A stretch of 64,000 nt of DNA. Source: Bog-473 sp963730785 (GTDB taxonomy: Bacteria > Actinomycetota > Acidimicrobiia > Acidimicrobiales > RAAP-2). Positions 36,056 to 45,455 of the stretch are shown piece by piece. A program made the position numbers and the translations under genes. Below the pieces are notes generated by a model that saw only the letters and a list, made by a program, of their open reading frames with translations, made no database searches and had not been told where the DNA came from. The DNA is taken from assembly GCA_963730785.1 (NCBI GenBank), contig CAVSTF010000015.1:186001-250000 (forward strand). Direction: 5' to 3'. Within the stretch, counting starts at the first letter, position 1, and the number at the start of each line of letters is the position of its first letter.

Positions 36056-37741
36056 TCTCGAACCGACCTCATCTCGTCCCGCCGGAACTGGCGGCCCACC
36101 TCCCCAAGAGCCGGCAGGCCACCTTCGTCGCGCTGGCCGTCGCCGCGCTCAACTCGGTGGCCGTCATTGTGCAGGCGGTCGCTCTGGCCACCGCAGTCGA
36201 TCGTTCACTGCTGCACCACCGATCGCTGCGCGATGTCGCCCCGGAACTCGTGATCGTGCTGGTCGCCTTCGCCGTCCGTGCTGCGTTGACCTTGGTGGGT
36301 GAACTGGCGGCGCAGCGATCGGCGGAGCGAGTCGTCGCCTCTCTGCAGTCGGAGCTGGTGCGGCACACGCTGCGCCTCGGCCCGAGTTGGCTGGCCGGCG
36401 AACGACCGGGCGAACTCTCATTGACCGCTACTCGTGGCCTACGGTCGCTGCACACCTACTTTTCCCGCTACATCCCTCAGGCGGCCGCCGCCGCCGTGAT
36501 GCCGGTCGTATTACTGGTGTGGGTGGCCACTCGGGACTGGCTCTCGCTGGTGGTGGTGCTGGCACTGATCGCCTTGGTCCCGCTCACCATGATCTACTTC
36601 GGCCGTCAGGCCACCAAGCGCACCGAGCGTCAATGGCGCCGCCTCGGATCGTTGGCCGGTCGATTCTTGCAACTGATCGAAGGGCTGCCGACGTTGCGTG
36701 CCTTCGGTCGTGATGCCTACGGCCGCCGCGAAATTGAGGCGTCGACCGAAGGCGTGCGTGAGGCCACCATGCGCACCCTGCGCGTGGCCTTCTTGTCGGC
36801 CTTGGCCATGGATCTCATCGCCGGCTTCGGTGTCGGTTTTGTCGCCATGGTGTTGGGTCTACGTCTGTTGTGGGGTCAGCTCGACTTCACCACCGCCATG
36901 GCCGTGCTGTTGGTGGCCCCGGAGATCTTCATCCCGCTCCGACGGGCCGGCGCCGAATTCCACGCCAGCACCGAGGGTCAGGCCGCCGTCACCCGCGCCC
37001 TGGCCATTCTCAACACGCCGCTGGCGCACGGCACCGTGACGACACCGGGCGATCCGTTGAGGCGCACTCACCACCAAGGCCGATCTCATCGTCGACAACC
37101 TGACCATCACCTACCAGGATCGGTCCGTCCCTGCGGTGAGTGCGTTCTCACTCAACGTGCCCGCCGGATCTCGGGTCGCCCTGGTCGGACCGTCGGGCGT
37201 CGGCAAGTCGTCCGTATTGGCGGCGCTGCTGGGGTTCGCGGTGCCGTCGAGCGGGACCATGTCGGTGGGTGGTGTCCTCTCCACCGAATGCGACGTGGCC
37301 GACTGGCGTACTTCGTTCGCCTGGCTCCCGCAGCGGCCGTATCTGTTTGCCGCATCATTGGCCGACAACGTGCGACTGGGCGCACCAACCGCCGACGATG
37401 ACGCCGTCGCCGCCGTACTCGATGCCGTCGGGCTCGGCCCTCTTCTGTCCCACTTGCCGCATGGCGTCAACACCCTGCTGGGTCAGGACGGCCTCACCCT
37501 CAGCGCGGGCGAACGGCAGCGGGTGGCACTGGCTCGAGCGCTGCTCTCACCTGCCCCCATTCTGTTGTTGGATGAGCCGACCGCCTCGCTCGATGACGCC
37601 ACCAGCGACCAGATGGCCAAGGCCATTGCGCCGTGGTTGGCTGAACGGACGATTGTGGTGGCCGCGCATGAACCGCTGCTGCTGCCGCACTTCGATCTCG
37701 TCCATGCCTTCGACACCGTGCCGGCGGCGGGGCGACCGTGA
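36052..37741 (+). CDS. cydD: ABC exporter, CydD-type, one frameshift
   Basis: Joined across one extra base near 37060, this gives about 562 residues. Residues 1-320 are the six-helix membrane domain with GLRSLHTYFSRYIPQAAAA and the coupling region LSLTATRGLR. The ATPase domain after the break carries SRVALVGPSGVGKSSVLAAL (Walker A), LSAGERQRVALARALL (signature) and ILLLDEPTASLDD (Walker B). The family pairs CydD with CydC to export thiols needed for cytochrome bd assembly. The GTG start overlaps the thiolase-like stop by 4 bases. No cydAB is in the window, so other heterodimeric exporters of this group remain possible. Confidence 0.83.
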
Positions 37742-39388
37742 AACCCCTGCGTCGAATTTTGAGCCAGCCCGGCACTCCCTACGGGCGACTGGCCTTGGCC
37801 GGCTTGCTTGGTTTCGCCTCGTCGGCGGCGACCATCGGGTTGTTGGCCGGCTCGGGCTACGTCATCGGGCGCGCCGCCTTCCGGCCCGGCCTCGATGCCC
37901 TGGTCGGGATCCTGGCTGCCGTCGAGGTGGTGGCGTTCTTGCGCGGACCCTTGCGTTACGCCGAACGACTGATCGGCCACGATGCCGCGCTGCGAGCGCT
38001 GGCCCGCTGGCGGGTGTGGCTCTACGACTGCCTGACGCCGCGGGTACCCGCCGCGCTGTCCGGTTGGCGCAGCGGCGACTTGCTGACTCGAGCCATCGAC
38101 GACGTCGACACCTTGCAGGATCTCTACCTACGCACCGTGCTGCCACTGGCCATTGCCGTGGCCACGGCGGTCCTCGGTCTCATTGTGGTCGGCCTGGTGT
38201 TGCCGATCGCCGCGTTGGTCATGGGTGTCGCCCTCGTGGTGGCCGCAGTGGTACCGGCCGTGATGGTCTGGCGGTCCGGCCGCGAAGAGGCGTCGGCCGC
38301 GTTGGCCGGGGCCGTTTCCGCCCAGGTCGTCGATCTCATCCACGGCGCCGCTGATCTCTTGGCCTTCGGAGCCGACGTCGCCGCATTGGAACGACTGGAC
38401 GAGACCCGGCAGCAAGCTGCATCCCTGGAGCGACGCCGGGCCAGCGTCGCCAGCTGGGCCGGGTTGGTCACCCAGCTGTGCGCCGGTCTGGCCACCACGG
38501 GCGTGCTTGCCCTGGCCGTGGCGTCGGTACATGCGCATCACCTGGAGACCGTCATGGTGGCCGTGCTCCCCTTGGCCGTGCTGGCCACGTTCGAACCCAT
38601 TCCGGGAGTGGCGCTGGCCGTGGCCCGCTCGCTGGCGGTGAGTGCGGCGGCGCGGCGGTTGCTCGCGCTCAATGAGGTGCCCATACCGGTGGTCGACTCG
38701 GACCATCCGCTCGACCTCACCGCCGGCGTTCCCGAAGTGCAATTCGTCGACGCCTCACTTCGCTATTCGGCCGAACTGCCCCTGGCGCTCGACGGGGTGG
38801 ACCTGACCCTGAAGCCGGGCGCTCGATTGGCCGTGACCGGCGCCAGTGGGGCCGGCAAGTCAAGCCTGGTCAATGCACTGCTGCGTTTCTGGTCCCTTGA
38901 GCGGTGGCCAGCTCTCACTGGCCGGTCAACCGGTGGACCAACTGCGTCAGGCCGATGTGCGCGCCGCGATGGCCCTGGTCGATCAACGCGCGCAACTCTT
39001 CGCCGGGACCATCCGGTCCAATGTCGTGCTCGGTCGCCCCGATGCCGCCGATGAGGACGTCGCCGCCGCCCTTGAGGCGGCGCAACTCACCGAATGGGTG
39101 ACAGCGTTGCCCCAGGGCGTCGACACCCCGGTTGGCGAGGAAGGGGTCGCCGTGTCCGGCGGTGAGCGCCGAAGGTTGGTGGTGGCCCGAGCGCTCCTGG
39201 CCGGGGGCCACATCCTGGTCCTGGACGAGCCGACCTCGGGTTTGAACGCCGACCTGGCCGATCAGCTGTTGCACGACGTCATGGCCGCCGCCGGTGAGCG
39301 CAGTGTCCTTCTCATTACGCATCGGCCGTTGGAGGCTCAGCGGTGTGAAGACGTCCTGCGACTGAGCGCAGGACGGGTGGTCTCGTAG
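37738..39388 (+). CDS. cydC: ABC exporter, CydC-type, one frameshift
   Basis: Joined across one extra base near 38902, this gives about 549 residues. The membrane domain opens MKPLRRILSQPGTPYGRLAL and includes GSGYVIGRAAFRPGLDALVG and FLRGPLRYAERLIGHDAALR, features of CydC. The ATPase has ARLAVTGASGAGKSSLVNAL (Walker A), VSGGERRRLVVARALL (signature) and ILVLDEPTSGLNAD (Walker B). It overlaps the partner gene by 4 bases, so the two half-transporters are coupled. Function follows CydDC by homology; direct evidence of the substrate is absent. Confidence 0.85.
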
Positions 39389-39449
39389 GTCGCTGGGCAT
39401 CAAATCGGAGAAATGCGCAAGTTTCGCCCGCCAGATCGTTTCTTCAGGT

Positions 39450-40094
39450 GTGCAGTACATGACCATCGACGACGAAACGACACTGCTGGCCCTGGGCGGA
39501 AGCCTCACGAACGAGCCCTCCCCAGACGGGCGGGTCGCCCGTGGGCAGCGCACGCGCCGGCGGGTGGCCGAAGCCCTGGTATCGCTGCTCTCACGCGGTG
39601 AGCCGGATCCGACCGCCAAGGCCATTGCCGAAGAAGCCGGGGTATCACTGCGGTTGGTCTTCCATCACTTCACCGACATGGATGACCTCTATTGCGCCGT
39701 GACGTACATGCAACTGGAAGAGCAGCGCGCCGCGCTCCCCGTGACGTCGTCCAGCCTGCCCCTCCCGCACCGCATTCACGATGCCGTGCAACGCCGCAGC
39801 GAATTCTTCGAAGAGATCTCTCCGGTGCGCCGGGCCGCCGTTCGGCGCTCGGTGTCATCGCCCGGCGTCATGGCCATCATGTCGGTGGGCAACTCGTTGC
39901 TGGCCGACGTGCTCGAGGCTGTGTTTGCCCCGGAACTGAGCGTCCGCTTCGGGGACGATCGCGACGCACTGCTGGCCGCGCTCGATTCCGCCACGTCGTG
40001 GGAAGCCTGGGAGCGCATGCGTCAAGGGGCCGGACTCAGCGCCGACACCACGCGCCAGGTGATGATCCGCACCCTGGCCGCCCTGCTGTCCTAG
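39450..40094 (+). CDS. TetR family transcriptional regulator
   Basis: A 214-residue regulator. The helix-turn-helix is in TAKAIAEEAGVSLRLVFHHF, preceded by the basic RVARGQRTRRRVAEAL. The ligand domain has an Arg-rich helix SPVRRAAVRRSVSSP. It lies 61 bases after cydC and ends 4 bases into a convergent gene. The target is unknown. An ATG at 39459 is also possible. Confidence 0.88.
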   Translation: MQYMTIDDETTLLALGGSLTNEPSPDGRVARGQRTRRRVAEALVSLLSRGEPDPTAKAIAEEAGVSLRLVFHHFTDMDDLYCAVTYMQLEEQRAALPVTSSSLPLPHRIHDAVQRRSEFFEEISPVRRAAVRRSVSSPGVMAIMSVGNSLLADVLEAVFAPELSVRFGDDRDALLAALDSATSWEAWERMRQGAGLSADTTRQVMIRTLAALLS

Positions 40095-40723
40095 CTGGTC
40101 GGCGCCTCCAGCCGGCGCCGGATTTCCACCGCCACCGGCGCCGGGTATTCGCTGTCGCCGGGACGCCAACCCATGTCGATCTTCTCGAAGCCTGGGCCAT
40201 CTTCGGCCCACACGTGGCAGGTGTTCATCATTCCCCGCAGTCCCACTGCGCCGAATTCCTCCACGCCGTCACCCAGCTTCCGTCGCATCGAGGCGGCTGA
40301 GGTGATGGCCTGAATCACGGCCGGCCCCAGTGCCCGGGCCAAAAACTCCAAGTGGCTGCAGCCCCGCTGGCGGCCGAAACGGTCCTGCACCGCCCGGGTG
40401 TAGCCCCGGGCCACCGACAAACCGATGAGGTCTCGAAAGGCCGGCTCAATCGTGGTGCATTCGGCGTGTGGGTAGGCCCGCATGTCGGCCTCGGCATCGA
40501 CGATGACCAGATCAGCTCGGCGGACGACAATGGCCAGTTCCATCCGGTGCAGATCCCGGGGCCCGGTTGCTTCGGTGGCCCAGGGTCGTTGGTCGTGCAG
40601 CGTGCCGATGACGACGAAATGCTCGTCACGCAGGTAGACCTGCAGGTCGATGGTGCGACGGTGCACCGGCACTTCGGTGTCGAGCGTCGGTCGGAGGGAA
40701 GCCAGCGTGGGCGAGTCGGGCAC
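40091..40723 (-). CDS. DUF2889 family protein
   Basis: A 210-residue protein with PVHRRTIDLQVYLRDEHFV, TGPRDLHRMELAIVVRRADL and DAEADMRAYPHAECTTIEPA, a pattern that defines DUF2889. A GCSHLEFLARALGPAVIQA region follows, and the end is C-rich no further. No biochemical role is known; the family is often near aromatic or steroid degradation genes, which I cannot confirm here. The GTG at 40723 is used because an upstream extension would overlap the previous gene. It is the last gene of a six-gene minus-strand group. Confidence 0.82.
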   Translation of the reverse strand: MPDSPTLASLRPTLDTEVPVHRRTIDLQVYLRDEHFVVIGTLHDQRPWATEATGPRDLHRMELAIVVRRADLVIVDAEADMRAYPHAECTTIEPAFRDLIGLSVARGYTRAVQDRFGRQRGCSHLEFLARALGPAVIQAITSAASMRRKLGDGVEEFGAVGLRGMMNTCHVWAEDGPGFEKIDMGWRPGDSEYPAPVAVEIRRRLEAPTS

Positions 40724-40742
40724 CCGCTGATTGTGACGTGCC

Positions 40743-41339
40743 CTAGCGGCCCGGCGCCACCTCGTTGAAACCGTGCAGGACCGGGGTGCCGGCATTCCAC
40801 CCGATACGGGTGACCGACGCCGTCTGCAGATGGAGGCGCCAAGAGAGTCCAGCATCGACCCCGAGGGCCCAGGCCACGGCAGCCTTGATGGGGGTGACGT
40901 GGCTCACGACCACGACGTCGGACTCTTTCGAACGGGCCCCTTGGCCGTCCTGGGCGAAGAGTTCGGCACAGGCGGCGGCCACCCGCTGGTCCACTTCAGC
41001 CAACGTCTCGCCCCCCTGGGGACGAAACTCCGGGTCCTTGCGCCATTGTTGCCACACGTCGGCCGGGATGTCGGTCAACGGCTGGCATTCGAATTCGCCG
41101 TAGTCGACCTCGATCCAGCGCTCGTCGATATCGATGGGCGGAGCTAAGTCGAGCAGCGCCGCCGTGTCACGGGCCCGGCTTAGCGGGCTGGACCTGATGG
41201 CACCGACCGGGTTGGACAGCAGCTGGGGCACAGCAACGGCCTGAGCCCGACCCTTCTCGGTCAGGGGGACATCGGTCCGACCGAGCAACAACCCCTTGGC
41301 GTTGGCTTCCGACTCGCCGTGGCGAACCAGGATCAACAC
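40743..41339 (-). CDS. histidine phosphatase family protein
   Basis: A 198-residue phosphoglycerate-mutase-like phosphatase. The phosphohistidine motif is VLILVRHGESEANAKGLLLG at the very N-terminus, followed by TDVPLTEKGRAQA, SSPLSRARDTAALL and the second His in VVVVSHVTPIKAAVA. All catalytic Arg and His positions appear present. The start is a GTG one base after the stop of the upstream gene. In mycobacteria a similar phosphatase is fused to RNase H next to the zinc-ribbon protein, as here. Confidence 0.9.
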   Translation of the reverse strand: MLILVRHGESEANAKGLLLGRTDVPLTEKGRAQAVAVPQLLSNPVGAIRSSPLSRARDTAALLDLAPPIDIDERWIEVDYGEFECQPLTDIPADVWQQWRKDPEFRPQGGETLAEVDQRVAAACAELFAQDGQGARSKESDVVVVSHVTPIKAAVAWALGVDAGLSWRLHLQTASVTRIGWNAGTPVLHGFNEVAPGR

Positions 41340-41340
41340 G

Positions 41341-42063
41341 TCAGACCGGGACCAGAATGCGCCCGCATTGATCACAGGTGGCGATGGTGTCCTCGGGCAG
41401 GGCGCGAATCTTGTCGGCTTCGACCGGCGACATTTCCATGTGGCAGCCATCGCAATGGTGCCCGCTGAGGCGAGCCGCCCCGACGCCCTTCATGCGGGTG
41501 CGCAACTTCTCGTAACGCTCGGCGATGGCCGGGGTGAGCTCGGCGGCCTCGACGGCTCGAGAGGCCTTTGCCGTCGCCAGCTCGGCATCAATCTCGACCT
41601 GGCCCGCGGCCACTTCGGCCCGCAATTCGGCGGCGCGCGCTTCCATTGGCAGCAGCTGGGCAGCCAGTTCGGCCAGCTTCGTATCGAAGGGTTCCTGGGC
41701 CTCCATGGACTCCAGCTCCTCCGTCTCCAGCTCGCTCTGCTTCTCGGCCAAATGGTGGACCTCGTCGTCCATGGCCTGGAGGTCGCGCGCCGACGAACCG
41801 GTGGCGGCATACATGCGCTTCTCGACGCCCTGCCGACGTTCGGTGATGGTGGCGATCTGGGCCTCCAACTCCTTCTGCGCCTTGAGCAGCACATCCCGGC
41901 CTGCCGTGGCTGTCGCCCGCTCGGCGTTGAGGGCGGCCAGCTCCGCTTCGGCGGCGGTCAGGCCGGTCCGCTCGGGCAGGGCAGCCCGGCGGTGTTCGAG
42001 TTGGGTGATGTGCAGGTCCAGGTCCTGCACGGCGAGCAGACGTTCCAGGGCCGGACCGCTCAT
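41341..42063 (-). CDS. coiled-coil protein with C4 zinc ribbon (CT398-like)
   Basis: A 240-residue protein. Residues 1-180 are a long Ala/Glu/Leu-rich coiled coil, starting MSGPALERLLAVQDLDLHIT. The C-terminal zinc ribbon has HHCDGCHMEMSPVEADKIRA and ATCDQCGRILV (two CxxC pairs). This is the CT398/YbhB-type family linked to RNA and to Nif3 in other bacteria. The ATG overlaps the Nudix stop by 4 bases. Its neighbours, a histidine phosphatase and an aminotransferase, echo the mycobacterial Rv2228c-Rv2231c order. Confidence 0.9.
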   Translation of the reverse strand: MSGPALERLLAVQDLDLHITQLEHRRAALPERTGLTAAEAELAALNAERATATAGRDVLLKAQKELEAQIATITERRQGVEKRMYAATGSSARDLQAMDDEVHHLAEKQSELETEELESMEAQEPFDTKLAELAAQLLPMEARAAELRAEVAAGQVEIDAELATAKASRAVEAAELTPAIAERYEKLRTRMKGVGAARLSGHHCDGCHMEMSPVEADKIRALPEDTIATCDQCGRILVPV

Positions 42064-42599
42064 GCCATGGCCTCCCATTCGGCCCGGGCCAACACCAGCG
42101 CCGGTCGCAGCACGTCGTCGGCCATGGCGTCCGCCTCGTCCCATCCGAACCAGTAGGCCTCTTGGCTCTCGCCCGCAGGCGGCTTGGGATCCTCGTCGGG
42201 GCCGATCACCAGGTAGCGCAGGTCGAGGTGCACATGGCCCAGGGCCGCCTCATGGACATCGAGGTGGAGCATTCTCGGCCCCTCCGTCGGATGCTCGACC
42301 ACCAGCCCGAGTTCTTCAATGGACTCTCGACGGGCCGCCTCGGGTGGGGTCTCGCCGGGGTCGATGTGGCCCCCGGGTTGCATCCAGCGGCCGAGACGTT
42401 TGTGGAGGTGGAGCACCGTGCCGCGGCGACCGACCACCAAGGCCGACGCGGTGACGTGCGTCAGGTCGGCCTGCTCGTTGTAGGGATCGTCGAGACGAGC
42501 CAGCTCGGTGAGAAATCGATCCTGGGCCGCCCGCTCCCCGGCCGAGGTGGCCACGTGGCCGGCGACCAGGTCGTGGACCCACACCGCCGGGCTGTCCAT
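42060..42599 (-). CDS. Nudix hydrolase
   Basis: A 179-residue protein with a full Nudix box, GGHIDPGETPPEAARRESIE followed by ELGL. The domain sits centrally, flanked by an N-terminal helical part (AAQDRFLTELARLDDPYNEQ). It hydrolyses a nucleoside diphosphate-linked substrate, probably NTP or a sugar nucleotide. It follows phzF by 11 bases and precedes the zinc-ribbon gene with a 4-base overlap. Confidence 0.9.
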   Translation of the reverse strand: MDSPAVWVHDLVAGHVATSAGERAAQDRFLTELARLDDPYNEQADLTHVTASALVVGRRGTVLHLHKRLGRWMQPGGHIDPGETPPEAARRESIEELGLVVEHPTEGPRMLHLDVHEAALGHVHLDLRYLVIGPDEDPKPPAGESQEAYWFGWDEADAMADDVLRPALVLARAEWEAMA

Positions 42600-42610
42600 G
42601 ACCGCCAGAC

Positions 42611-43412
42611 TTAGCACAGGTGACCCGAAAGCACCGTGACGGCGTGGCCGGCGATGTGCACCCGGTCACCGTCGGGTCGCACGTAGAGGACGGCGCCGCG
42701 AGGCGACAGCTGGTGGGCCACCAACTCGGGGCGCCCGAGTGCGTCCGCCCAATACGGGCCGACGGCGCACTGGGCCGAGCCGGTGGCCGGGTCCTCGTCG
42801 ATGCCCACCTTGGGGCCGAAGACGCGCAACACGTAGTCGGCTTTCGAACCCTTATCGGCCGGTGCCGTCACTAACAGTGCCTTTTCCACCAGTTCGGTGA
42901 TGGCCGACCGGTCGGGTTGGTAGTCCCGCACCGCGGCCGCGCTCGAGAGGATCACCGTGCAGAAGAAGTCGGTGCGCCCAACGTCTGATGACCTGGTCGG
43001 CGGCGAACTCGCTTTGGAGCGGCGCCGGCAGTGCCATGGGCGTCAACGGGGTGGCGGGAAAGTCGAGGGCCACCAGGTCGCCGTCGAAGGTGGCCACCAG
43101 CGGGCCGCTCCGGGTGTGAAAGGTGACCGGCGAAGACCCGTCGACCACGCCGCGTTCACGCATGGCATGGGCTGAGGCCAGCGTGGCGTGACCACACAGA
43201 TCAATTTCGGTGGCCGGCGAGAACCAGCGCAGGTGCCATTCCCCGGGCGTATCGGCCGGCGAGACAAAGGCCGTCTCGGCAATCCCCAACTCGAAGGCCA
43301 GTGATTGCATGACCTCATCAGCCAGCGGCGTCTCGGGCAGGCAGACGGCGGCCGGGTTCCCGCCGTACGGTCGATCGCTGAAGGCGTCGACCCAGGTAAT
43401 GGAGGGGCTCAT
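42611..43412 (-). CDS. PhzF family isomerase/epimerase, one frameshift
   Basis: Joined across one extra base near 42980, this gives about 266 residues. N-terminal half: WVDAFSDRPYGGNPAAVCL, ELGIAETAFVSP with the conserved catalytic Glu, and FSPATEIDLCGHATLASAHA. C-terminal half: DYVLRVFGPKVGIDEDPATG and GSAQCAVGPYWADALGRPEL, with SPRGAVLYVR. These match PhzF/YHI9. The family isomerises small metabolites; this member is not near phenazine genes. The stop codon of the upstream aminotransferase overlaps its ATG by 4 bases. Confidence 0.87.
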
Positions 43413-44587
43413 ATCCTCCACGAGGCTAGGCGGATCAGGGCATCGTGCAGCACGGCATCCTGCTTGCAGAAGGCCCACCGCACCAGGGTCTGGCCGGCGG
43501 TCGGATCATTGGGGTCGTAGAAGACCGAGCTCGGAATGGCCACCACGCCGCACGCCTCGGGCAGGGATCGGCAAAACGACAGCGCGGTGTGACCCGGGGC
43601 GACCTGGCTGATGTCGGTGGTGGCGAAATAGGTGGCCGCCGGGCGGTACACCGTGTAGCCGAGATCAGACAGCCCGGCGCAGAGGAGGTCGCGCTTGGCG
43701 GCCAGCGCGCGACCCAGTTGCTCGATGTCGGTTTTGGGTAGACCCAGTCCGTGGGCGATGGCCAACTGAAACGGCGCCCCGCTGGTGTAGGTCAAGAACT
43801 GCTTGGCCGCCCGGACGGCGGCGACCACCGGCGCACTGGAGGCGACCCAGCCCACCTTCCAACCGGTGAAGGAGAACGTTTTGCCGCCCGATGAGATGGA
43901 CACCGTCCGCTCGCGCATGCCGGGCAGCGTGGCCAACGGCACGTGTTCGCCCTCAAAAACCAGGTGCTCGTAGACCTCATCGGAGATGGCGAGCAGATCG
44001 TGCGCATGGCAGAGGTCGGCGATGAGGGCCAACTCGGTGCGGGTGAAGACCTTGCCGGTGGGGTTGTGCGGCGTGTTGAGCAGGATCAGCCGGGTGCGGG
44101 GCCCAATGGCCGCCGCCAGTTCTTCGGCCACGAAGGTCCAGTCGGGTGGATGGAGGCGGACCAGCTTCACCGTGGCGCCGGCCATCGACGCGCAGGCGGC
44201 ATAGGAGTCGTAGGAGGGCTCGAACATGATGACCTCGTCACCCGGTTCGCACAGGGCGAGCAGGGTGGCGGCGATGGCCTCGGTGGCGCCGGTGGTGACC
44301 ATCACCTCGGTGTCGGGCGAGTACTCGAGTCCGTACCAGGCGGCCTGATGTTCGGCCACGGCCCGCCGCAGTTCGGGGATCCCGGGGCTGGGCGGGTACT
44401 GGTTGCGGCCCGACAGGATGGCCTCGGTGGCGATGGCGGTCAGGGCTGGGGGCCCGTCCGTATCGGGGAAGCCCTGGCCGAGGTTGATCGAACCGGTCGC
44501 CGTGGCCAGCTCCGACATTTCGGCGAAGATCGTCGTCGTGAAGGCCTGAAGTCGACCGGCGAGCAGCTGCGAGGCTGGGCGTGGCAC
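43409..44587 (-). CDS. PLP-dependent aminotransferase class I/II
   Basis: A 392-residue aminotransferase. Motifs are GSINLGQGFPDTDGPP, QYPPSPGIPELRRAVAEHQ, TTGATEAIAATLLAL, NTPHNPTGKVFTRTEL and AISDEVYEHLVFEG, with the PLP lysine in SISSGGKTFSFTGWKVGW. These are typical of DapC or kynurenine/methionine-type aminotransferases, with succinyldiaminopimelate aminotransferase (DapC) being a frequent label for this subgroup. The GTG at 44587 is preferred. It heads the minus-strand operon. Confidence 0.9.
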   Translation of the reverse strand: MPRPASQLLAGRLQAFTTTIFAEMSELATATGSINLGQGFPDTDGPPALTAIATEAILSGRNQYPPSPGIPELRRAVAEHQAAWYGLEYSPDTEVMVTTGATEAIAATLLALCEPGDEVIMFEPSYDSYAACASMAGATVKLVRLHPPDWTFVAEELAAAIGPRTRLILLNTPHNPTGKVFTRTELALIADLCHAHDLLAISDEVYEHLVFEGEHVPLATLPGMRERTVSISSGGKTFSFTGWKVGWVASSAPVVAAVRAAKQFLTYTSGAPFQLAIAHGLGLPKTDIEQLGRALAAKRDLLCAGLSDLGYTVYRPAATYFATTDISQVAPGHTALSFCRSLPEACGVVAIPSSVFYDPNDPTAGQTLVRWAFCKQDAVLHDALIRLASWRI

Positions 44588-44625
44588 GGCCCGACTGTAC
44601 CGGTGGCCTATCGTCGACCCGAACA

Positions 44626-45455
44626 GTGACAACGCTGACGGTTGCCAATTTCAACATGCACGCCGGCATCGACGGCTGGGGTCGGCCGTTCGACTACCTG
44701 GCCGTGTGCCGTTCGCTGGCCGCCGATGTGGTGGTGCTCGAAGAAGCCTGGACATCGACGGCGGGCTCGGGCTCGGGCGAAAACCAGCCGCAGGCCGTGG
44801 CTGACGCGCTGGGCGGCCAGGTCATTGCCTGCACCTTGACCGAGGGGCTCCGGGCGAGCCCCTATCCGGACGCCACCGATCGGTGGAAGCCTCCGTTCGG
44901 CCTGCACAACGTCAGTGACCATTCGCTCTACTTCGGCGGTGAACGCCGCCTGCCCACACGGGTGGCCGCGCTCCCCCGGGTGCAGGCCGCCGAGCGGGGT
45001 GATTGGGGTATCGCCGTGGTGATCGGCCCCCGGCTGACGGTGGAGGACCACCGCATCCTGCCCTTGCCGACGTTGGGGCGGGACCGGGTCCGCCGGGCCG
45101 CCATCGTGGTGGACGTCACGGTCGAGGGCCATCCCGATTTCGGTGGTCGGCACCCACATGTCACACCTGCACATGGGCTCACACCGCCACTACGCCCTGT
45201 TGCGCGATCTCTTGCGCACCGAGGCCCGGCCCGACGCCGTCCTGTTGGGCGACATGAACCTGTGGGGCCCACCCGTGGGGACGTTATTGCCCGAATGGCA
45301 TCGGACGGTCAAGGGCAGGACATGGCCCACGTGGAATCCGCACAGCCAGATCGACCACATTTTGGTGCGCGGGCTCGCTGCGCCATGTCTCGGGCGAGGT
45401 CCTGCCCGATGCCGGCTCGGATCACCGCCCGGTCCGGGCCGTCCTTACGTTGTAG
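44626..45455 (+). CDS. endonuclease/exonuclease/phosphatase (EEP) family protein, two frameshifts
   Basis: Joined across two single extra G bases (near 45142 and 45373), this gives about 275 residues. It begins VTTLTVANFNMHAGIDGWGR with the EEP Asn motif, then DVVVLEEAW (catalytic Glu). After the first break it has VVGTHMSHLHMGSHRHYALL and AVLLGDMNLWGPP (Asp/Asn pair), then SQIDHILVRGS, and after the second break the C-terminal GSDHRPVRAVLTL with the catalytic Asp-His. All catalytic motifs are retained once the frames are joined. Related proteins cleave phosphodiesters in DNA, RNA or lipids. It ends 11 bases into the convergent SulP gene. Confidence 0.85.
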
